A stretch of DNA of 64,000 nt, taken from the NCBI GenBank assembly GCA_020746875.1, contig JAGTJL010000025.1, forward strand, positions 434,001-498,000, written 5' to 3'. Shown here in pieces: positions 57,951-64,000 of this stretch. This DNA is from Rhexocercosporidium sp. MPI-PUGE-AT-0058 (Eukaryota; Ascomycota; Leotiomycetes; Helotiales). The notes beneath the pieces were generated by a model. The model was not told where the DNA came from. It saw only the letters and a program-made list of their open reading frames with translations, and made no database searches. Position 1 is the first letter of the stretch, and each line of letters opens with the position of its first letter. Made by a program: the position numbers and the translations under genes.

Positions 57951-59600
57951 ATGATGCGTGATAGGAGGAGGTACCTTGCGTTCATGATGCTCGTGCTGGC
58001 TACCATCTGTCTGTTCCAGCGACTCGGATTTTGGGAAGACAAGTTCCAAGCGCAGAGCGGCTTCACCTATCAACTACAAGATGGCGACAGGTCTCACCCG
58101 GTAGAACATTTGCACGCCGCGGCTAAGAAGCAGTTTGTTGATCTATTGTCCCGGCAATCAACTACTGTGGCGGAAGCCGTGGTGGAGTACAGGAGGAAGT
58201 ACGGCCGAAGGCCACCGCCGGGGTTTGAGACATGGTTTGCGTTTGCGAAGGAGCATGCTTCGCCAATCGTGGATGACTACGACGAGATGATGCGGTCGCT
58301 CGAGCCGTTCTGGAAGATGGCGCCCACCAAAGTCTTGCGCTTGATGGAGCGAGCTAACTCCCCAGAGCAGACGCGCGGCTACATGAAGAAGTGCTCTCTC
58401 GCTCAAGGGAAGCTCAAGGACTGCGGCGCTTGGGCTGGAGTCATGAGCCACTCCTGGTCCCTGGAAAAGGCGCTGCGTGGCATTCCCGACATGACCTTCA
58501 TCGCCAACTACATGGACGAGCCCGCGGTGCTGGCAAGCCAACCCACCGCCGAAGAGTGGCCCGTAGAGAGCGATGAGAAATTGGTGTGGTCTACAACCTC
58601 CCGTCAGCCTATTTGGCCCCAGGTTCGGGATGTTTGTGCTAAGATCGGCAAGGATGAGCTGCCAAAGTCCTCCTCAATGGCTCTTCCCCGCTTAGACTTC
58701 GTATCAAACGTCACACTGGGGACAGATCTGTGTGCACACCCCGAGTACTCAGAGATACACGGTTATCTCGCCTCCGCCATTAATTCACTCCATATAGACC
58801 GTACTGTACCAGTCCTCTCACGTGCCGTTCCGTTCCCCTTCGGTGATATTTTATTCCCTGCGCCGAGCTACTCCTGGGCCGAGTTCTCGTACATTTCCTG
58901 GAGGGATCGATCATGGAAGCGGAAGATTGACGCACTATACTGGGCGGGAAGCAATACCGGGAGCTATACGCATGACGAGACCTGGCGGCGGCACCACCGG
59001 CAGCGCCTGGTGCTGCTGGGGCTCGGACCTAGTGCTACTGCCGATGGCGAAAGGAGAGAGAAGAACTTCACATATCTCGATAAGGTGGGAGGCGACGGTC
59101 GGTGGATGCCCTACACTACGTCGAGTTTCGACCGGTCGTTGTACCACGTCGCCATGGCCAGGATCGGATCTTGCGACGAACCCGCCTGCGAGCAACAGAA
59201 TAAGGCCTTCAGCCCGCCGAAGAAACCAAAGCCGGCATCAGAGCCATACCAGTACAAATACGTCTTCGACATCGACGGGAACAGTTTGAGTGGGCGCTTC
59301 TATCGGCTGTTAGCTAGCAATAGTGCCGTGCTAAAGACGACCATATTTAAAGAGTGGCACGACGAACGGCTTGTACCATGGCTGCACTATATCCCCGTCA
59401 GCTTGGGTTTCGAAGAACTACCAGAGCTAATGAGATTCTTAGCTACGACGGATGAGGGGCGTGAGATCGGGCGCAGAGTAGCTCAGGAAGGAAAGGAGTG
59501 GCACGCCAAAGGGCTCCGAGAAGTTGATCGTGGTGTGTATTTTTACCGGCTATTGACAGAGTTAGCCTGGCTGCAGAACCCCAATAGGGTGCCCGGTTAA
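57951..59600 (+). CDS. CAP10-like glycosyltransferase (GT90)
   Basis: An intronless gene of 549 aa. It has the type II membrane layout: a short basic N-terminus (MMRDRRRYL), a membrane anchor (AFMMLVLATICLFQRL) and a large lumenal part. An early region (YGRRPPPGFETWFAFAKEH) is typical of GT90 proteins. The catalytic CAP10 domain starts near LYWAGSNTGS. It shows WRRHHRQRLVLL, YKYVFDIDGNSLSGRFYRLLASNS, TTIFKEWHDERLVPWLHYIPVS and the following LPELMRFL, the usual nucleotide-sugar and acceptor blocks. Related enzymes are Golgi beta-1,2-xylosyltransferases of fungal capsule and glycan synthesis; the donor here is inferred. The gene is clearly GC-richer than its AT-rich flanks. Confidence 0.9.
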   Translation: MMRDRRRYLAFMMLVLATICLFQRLGFWEDKFQAQSGFTYQLQDGDRSHPVEHLHAAAKKQFVDLLSRQSTTVAEAVVEYRRKYGRRPPPGFETWFAFAKEHASPIVDDYDEMMRSLEPFWKMAPTKVLRLMERANSPEQTRGYMKKCSLAQGKLKDCGAWAGVMSHSWSLEKALRGIPDMTFIANYMDEPAVLASQPTAEEWPVESDEKLVWSTTSRQPIWPQVRDVCAKIGKDELPKSSSMALPRLDFVSNVTLGTDLCAHPEYSEIHGYLASAINSLHIDRTVPVLSRAVPFPFGDILFPAPSYSWAEFSYISWRDRSWKRKIDALYWAGSNTGSYTHDETWRRHHRQRLVLLGLGPSATADGERREKNFTYLDKVGGDGRWMPYTTSSFDRSLYHVAMARIGSCDEPACEQQNKAFSPPKKPKPASEPYQYKYVFDIDGNSLSGRFYRLLASNSAVLKTTIFKEWHDERLVPWLHYIPVSLGFEELPELMRFLATTDEGREIGRRVAQEGKEWHAKGLREVDRGVYFYRLLTELAWLQNPNRVPG

Positions 59601-60556
59601 AGAGCTTAGTGGGCACTGCATAGTTTGGATTGCTCATTGTACACAAAATTGATGTTTTGGTCCTCGTCACGTCTTGTCACCGTCCGAACGCGACGCTCCA
59701 GCTATGTCGATAACTCGAGGCATGTGACTTCTGTTAAAGTGCCAATCATTTTCTATATACCCCTCCTCTTATACTGTACTGCCATTTTTATGGGGTAGTG
59801 CGAGACTCCAACTAGACGTCTAGTAAGCTTAAGAAAGAAGAGGTGCCATTCTCACGATTAGTCCTGTATATAATATCGGCGCTTGCTCCTGACATGCACG
59901 TGACTGTCTACGGGCTGGAAAAACTATAGGCCGCACCCAAGAATCCTATGCCGTCACCGTCTTATAATAAGGCACGTGGGTGCTTGTATCTGGCCCAAAA
60001 GAATTACACTAGGGAAAAAACATCACAAACATCGAGAGCGGAATTTTTGGAACTGAGTGATAAAAATCACATATATCAGCCCTCATTTTGGCCGGTTAAA
60101 AGCTTGAGCTTGTGCACATTGCCCGGTGTGACATGAGCAGCATGGCCCAACGATCCCCGAGGGATTACAAAGGATGATAGATCTCGATTGTTTTTATTTT
60201 GCTTCAATCTATAGATGAATAAGGTGATTTCTTGAGATATTTGTTTCCAAGAATGTCAATTTCTCAACTAATCCAAGCTCCGCTTTATTTTCAACAAGAT
60301 AGGTTACTAGTATGGCACTCTCTCTGACTCGGCTAAGCGCGGCATTCAACATCAACACGGAGCCGAAGTAAATTCTCGATGATGGTCTTTCTGTTCCAAG
60401 TAAATATATGTGATCGAGGAAGTCTTCGAATTTGAAAGAATCTATTCATTGCTTGTGTGTGTTTCTACTCTATCATTTGAACACTGTCAATTGTTTCAAG
60501 GATTTTCGGAATTAGCAAGCAAAACTTGTCTCGCAGCTTGAGTATCACTTTTGCTC
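59601..60556. other. Intergenic, no gene seen
   Basis: This is AT-rich spacer between the GT90 gene and the carrier relic. It contains a CACGTGAC element near 59896-59903. Confidence 0.5.
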
Positions 60557-61632
60557 ATGTCGTCTATTCCTTGGTAAGAACATCGCCTAGTCGAATAATC
60601 AGAGCTTCAAACTAATGGTCGTATTGTCTTCGTAGCGGGTGGTATTGCAGGGTGCGGTGCTGTCATTGCAAGCCATCCCTTCGAAACAGTAAAAATCCGG
60701 TGAAAACCCCAGGACAGTGCTTTGTCACTTTCGCCCACGACACTAACAATAATCAAAAGTATGCAACTCCAAGGCGAGCTCCAAAAGGGATCGCTCCAAC
60801 CAAGGATTTACGATGGACCTCTGCATGGTCTCAAGGTGATTCTACGCAACGAAGGCATCCGCGGAATAATTATACAATGGCTTTGGAGCAGATTCCGCCT
60901 ACCAACTTCTCCTGAATGGTAGCCGAATAGGGTTTACGAGCCTATCCGATCGCATCTTACTTCTGTTATCTCTACGGATAAATCGAAACCGAACTTCGGG
61001 ATCAATGTCGTGTCGGGGGCATTATCTGGGATCGTTGGAGCTGTGCTTGGAAGTCCGATCTTTCTTATCAAGACCGGAATGCAGACCTATTCAAGAGTTG
61101 CACCAATGGGTACGCAACATATTTATCGGAATACTTGCGACGCATTGAGGTGTATTCATGAAACTGGAGGATTGAAGGGTTTGTATCGAGATTGCAATGC
61201 CGCAATCGTGCGTACTGGGATGGGTAGTTCAGTACAGTTGCCTTGCTATTATACTGTAAAAGGGGTCCTGGTAAAACATGTGAGTATGAGAGAGGGCGCC
61301 GCACTACATTTAGTGAGTAGCTCTATCAGCGGCTGCGCTGTGTGCTGCTTCATACATCCTGTTGGTAGGTTTTATTCTCCTTTCGGGGCTGTTGGACTTG
61401 TGCTAACTTTACTAAAGATACTATTATCTCTCGAATGTACAACCAGAACGAGGGAATTTATCGTGGGATCTTCGATTGTTTGGCAAAGACGATTTCTAGT
61501 GAGGGGTTCTTGGCTTGTTACAAGGGGTTCCTGCCCCATCTAGCTCGGATATTGCCACATACCGTCCTGACGCTCACTCTCGCCGAGCATACCATGGCGG
61601 TGATGAAAGGCTTGAAGACTGTGTCAAATTAG
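60557..61632 (+). pseudogene. Mitochondrial carrier (oxaloacetate carrier Oac1-like), decayed
   Basis: Carrier pieces follow each other: GGIAGCGAVIASHPFETVK (first repeat, 60636-60699), then RMQLQGELQ with LHGLKVILRNEGIRG (from 60760 after a 60-base intron), GADSAYQLLLNGSRIGF (60879-60933), YEPIRSHL, INVVSGALSGIVGAVLGSPIF, GSSVQLPCYYTVKG, and after an intron 61365-61417 DTIISRMYNQ and FLPHLARILPHTVLTLTLAEH. Order and blocks match Oac1, an inner-membrane oxaloacetate/sulfate carrier. The middle piece lies in a shifted frame: +1 near 60875 and back near 60933, with a TAG at 60920 in the main frame. The short first exon (60557-60573) does not splice in frame. The second carrier signature reads KTGMQ instead of the usual KTRMQ. 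The gene is therefore non-functional unless the indels are sequencing errors. Confidence 0.72.
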
Positions 61633-61835
61633 ATGTAACTATGCGGTGGTTTAGACAAGAACTGTAGAAACATTAAACGAGATTCCGGTTCCATTCTGTC
61701 CTATTTACCGAAGTCTAACAACCAAGAACTTTTCATGCAGAAAATTCAGCTGCCAGAGCCGGGACATGACAGATCTATCCCATGTCAAACAATCCTGGTG
61801 AAGAGTATCATGAAGGCCCACTTTTATCCTGACAC

Positions 61836-62459
61836 CTACAACCCTCTTTGGGTGTAGCAGCAGCCTTGATTTTCTCTTTGCCTCCCTACCAAGACTTCTA
61901 TTTCATTCAAATTCCTTGCCATTCCATGCTCCATTTCTTTATCACGAAAGTTATCCAAACCACAGTCTTTGTCTTCCGTATCCTCAGTGTGTGAAGTGCT
62001 TCGACTTTCCACCAGATCCAGAAACTCCTCCCAGCTCTCGAATCCCGCCATAGGGTCATTCATATCTTCGTCTTACTTAGGGGTTCCTGGTCGAAATTCG
62101 GAACTTGAGTAAATCAATAAGAAATAGAACTCTGTCTTTAAATGTAAATAAAAACTCTACCGCTTACTTTCGCTGTCAAATTCATACACCGTTTCCCAAG
62201 CAGAATCTGACGGGCTTTCTAGATCTTGTATCCCTTCGACCACATGATCATTTTCAGGATTCGCTTGCCCGAGCACCACCTGATCTGGGCAGACAGAATT
62301 CACATTGAAGTGCTTTTGCGAAAGCCAAGGAGGAGAGGCAGCGTCTAGAAATGATCATCAGCATTTTGCCCTCTGCGTAGCGTCTCAATAACTCGCTTAG
62401 AATGATGATGATAAGATACTTTCGTCTAGAAGCATAACGCAATCGTCGTAGATAGTCAT
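61836..62459 (-). CDS. Small acidic protein of unknown function, three short exons
   Basis: Exons 62459..62420, 62344..62168 and 62071..61836 join in frame to 150 aa over introns of 75 and 96 bases (donors GTATCT and GTAAGC, acceptors TTTCTAG and GTAAG). The start is MTIYDDCVMLLDEN. The product is acidic and polar: LESPSDSAWETVYEFDSEN, GFESWEEFLDLVES, TSHTEDTEDKD. It has a slightly amphipathic end (LNEIEVLVGRQRE) and no signal peptide or membrane segment. No family is recognised. Evidence is the three-way frame agreement and the consistent acidic composition across the junctions, which would be unlikely if the splices were wrong. The AAG acceptor of the last intron is weak. Confidence 0.45.
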
Positions 62460-63194
62460 AAACCCTCCCCCCCCCTTCCCTAACTTCTCTCGTTAGCCAT
62501 CCTGACAACCCTGCTGCGTTTTTTTTTCGGAAAGAGTGGAGACAGCGTAATCTTTTATTTGACAAAAGACGACGAAATTCTAAGAAAGGTTCATCTACAA
62601 GAACGGTTTTGAAAATTTCAAGGGAATGATTTAGTCTCAAAGGCTGCGCATGTACCCTTTTTCACCTGGTTCATTGGTTTCGAGAGATTAAAGTGGCTTA
62701 GAGCAGTCAAATCCGCCGCCAACCAAGCCGCTCATGCTCCCCGCACTTGAAAAGCATTATAGATCAACAACCACAGCTGGTTTAGACGTCCTGAAATGAT
62801 GCGGAGGGCAGGCTCGGGAATGATACTCATGAAATGGGTAGAGCGTACTAGTAGTCTGGGCTGCGTACGGGTGGAAACAGCAAAGTCCCGCGATTATCCG
62901 CGGTTGCATATGCCTAGGTACCTAGTGTACTGAGCTTCGGAACCTGGCAAAGTTCCTCCCCCATCTTAGCTAAGACTTCTCAATTGGCTTGTGGTGTCCA
63001 AGGAGTTAGAAATTAAGTAAGCTATCGGACTCGTGCTCAATAAGAGTAAGTTGACTGACTCGGTGAAACTACACATCTAGGCGATGGCCTATGATCTAAA
63101 TTAAGTTTGAAGCACTTTCTGGGGTAATGACTGCTTTCATGGACAGTTTGATAACTGCATTCTTTAAAGAGTTCGAAATTCCACCTAGAAGTTG
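62460..63194. other. Intergenic, no gene seen
   Basis: This is the promoter of the small acidic gene, with a C-rich run near 62467-62476, and the 3' flank of the transcription-factor relic. A minus-strand frame at 62254-62640 overlaps the introns of the acidic gene and is taken as chance. Confidence 0.45.
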
Positions 63195-64000
63195 CTAAAC
63201 CTCCCAATCTAGAATATTCCACAGGAAATCCAAGGAACCCGCATCAAATCCAATAGAGATATGGTTCCCGTTCGTTGAGAATGGGGCGAGAGAATGGTCG
63301 AACGGCTGAGCACTCCAGTCTTCCAACCCCAGGAATATTTGAGTGTCAAATGACTGTGAGCCGGTAAATTGAGCAGACGAGTCTCTAAGATAACCAGTGT
63401 TGGATCCAGAAGCATCACTCTGTTGCTCCGCACGTCCCCTAGTGAATAATGAAGAAGATTCTCCTCCGCTAAAAGTAGGTAACCCAGCAGCAAAGCCCTG
63501 CAGAAGATCAGGTTGTCGAGAGCTAATGAAGTTGTGTCGAAACCGTGCGACATGCCTTTCAATTAACGTCGCGTACCGTGACGCGAGATCCATGTCATCG
63601 ATCGGTGTAGCTCGGAGCGCGGTATCGCTCTCGTCAAGTATCTTTAGTGAAATCTGGAGATCCGCACTAGGGCCGCCGATGCTGATTGCCTTGAGGAGGA
63701 ATAATGATGCGGATGTGATGCGGAATAGAATGCGCATGGGCATGAACTTCAGGCTTCCGGATCTAACTAGTGCGATACCTTTCTGGAGAATTTGGCGACT
63801 GCTTGCTACGACTTCGTTGATGAGTTTGTAGTCTTGAGGGTCTACTGATCTTGATAGAATGTCATCTTAATCCCCTCCGAATCGGTCGGCTCCCCGATAT
63901 AGAGCTCGTTCGACAACTGCTTGGATTGCTAAATAGTTCGTGTAGGCTTTGATGTAGTGGTATTCAATGAATATGATATCCTCGAAGGGCTTTGAAAAGT
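63195..64000 (-). pseudogene. C-terminal part of a fungal transcription factor with in-frame TAA
   Basis: The gene enters from beyond base 64000 and ends at 63195. One frame runs through the whole 806 bases apart from a single TAA at 63869..63867. Before the stop: FEDIIFIEYHYIKAYTNYLA, VVERALYRGADRFG. After it: DDILSRSVDPQDYKLI, VVASSRQILQKGI, LKFMPMRILFRITSASLFLLKAI, then a long loop and the terminal SLDFLWNILDW. This is the usual C-terminus of Zn2Cys6 transcription factors (the late helices of the fungal-specific transcription factor domain, ending in a LDFLWN-type motif). A CAA to TAA change would account for the stop. The 5' part, including the zinc cluster, is outside the window, so the state of the rest cannot be judged. 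Confidence 0.65.

Noticed and set aside
62254..62640. Minus-strand frame of 128 codons, rich in Arg/Leu
   Set aside because: It overlaps the introns of the three-exon acidic gene in another phase and has no family features. Homopolymer C and A runs cross it.
1..64000. CRISPR array, bacterial operons, phage or viral genes
   Set aside because: No spaced repeats of that kind, no ribosome binding sites, and spliced eukaryotic genes throughout.

Overview
The window looks like nuclear DNA of a filamentous ascomycete (Pezizomycotina), most likely a Leotiomycetes/Helotiales-type fungus. The reasons are short introns (about 45-170 bases) with GTRAGT-like donors, CTAAC-type branch points and YAG acceptors; monocistronic genes on both strands with long spacers; orthologues of fungal housekeeping genes (GLS1/CWH41, MAK16, GYP7, MSO1, a pyridoxal-reductase-type AKR); an intron-containing elongator tRNA-Met; and several copies of the fungal 2EXR family. 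The lineage below Pezizomycotina is inference.

Layout. 1-371: 3' end of the GH63 processing glucosidase I gene. 2105-3161: single-pass membrane protein. 3631-4098 (-): DUF952 protein. 5526-6764 (-) and 8277-9188 (-): two 2EXR genes. 10818-12199 (-): three-exon alpha/beta hydrolase. 16314-17135 (-): Mso1-type exocytosis protein. 19192-20237 (-): MAK16. 22185-23321 (+): third 2EXR gene. 24411-25444: GCCTGCC-rich block abutting an F-box/LRR-like fragment. 25962-29089: four small unknown genes, one with Lys/Pro repeats. 29742-31724 (-): secreted nuclease of the EEP superfamily, four exons. 32857-32978: tRNA-Met(CAT). 33713-34678 (-): 2EXR gene broken by one in-frame TAG. 35464-37703 (-): six-exon fungal transcription-factor-like gene without a zinc cluster. 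37704-41782: mostly gene-poor. 41783-42052 (-): two-helix small membrane protein. 43953-46795 (-): Gyp7-type Rab GAP. 48461-49974 (+): secreted PQQ-type sorbosone/pyranose dehydrogenase. 50857-52013 (+): aldo-keto reductase. 52895-53346: relic of a transcription factor. 54474-54770 (-): small secreted cysteine-rich protein. 57951-59600 (+): intronless GT90 glycosyltransferase. 60557-61632 (+): decayed oxaloacetate-type mitochondrial carrier. 61836-62459 (-): small acidic protein in three short exons. 63195-64000 (-): C-terminal part of a transcription factor carrying an in-frame TAA.

The genes do not form one pathway. Secretory-route functions recur (glucosidase I, Mso1, Gyp7), as do exported products (nuclease, PQQ dehydrogenase, cysteine-rich protein, GT90), but this looks like ordinary fungal gene order rather than a cluster. 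The most notable content is the 2EXR set (three intact, one broken, with different losses in the two E-x-R motifs) and the load of decaying genes in the second half: two single in-frame stops compatible with C-to-T change at CpA, a carrier with compensating frameshifts, and a transcription-factor fragment. Exon structures below were built by hand from reading frames and splice consensus. Joined reading frames were checked arithmetically, but no transcript data or database search was available.
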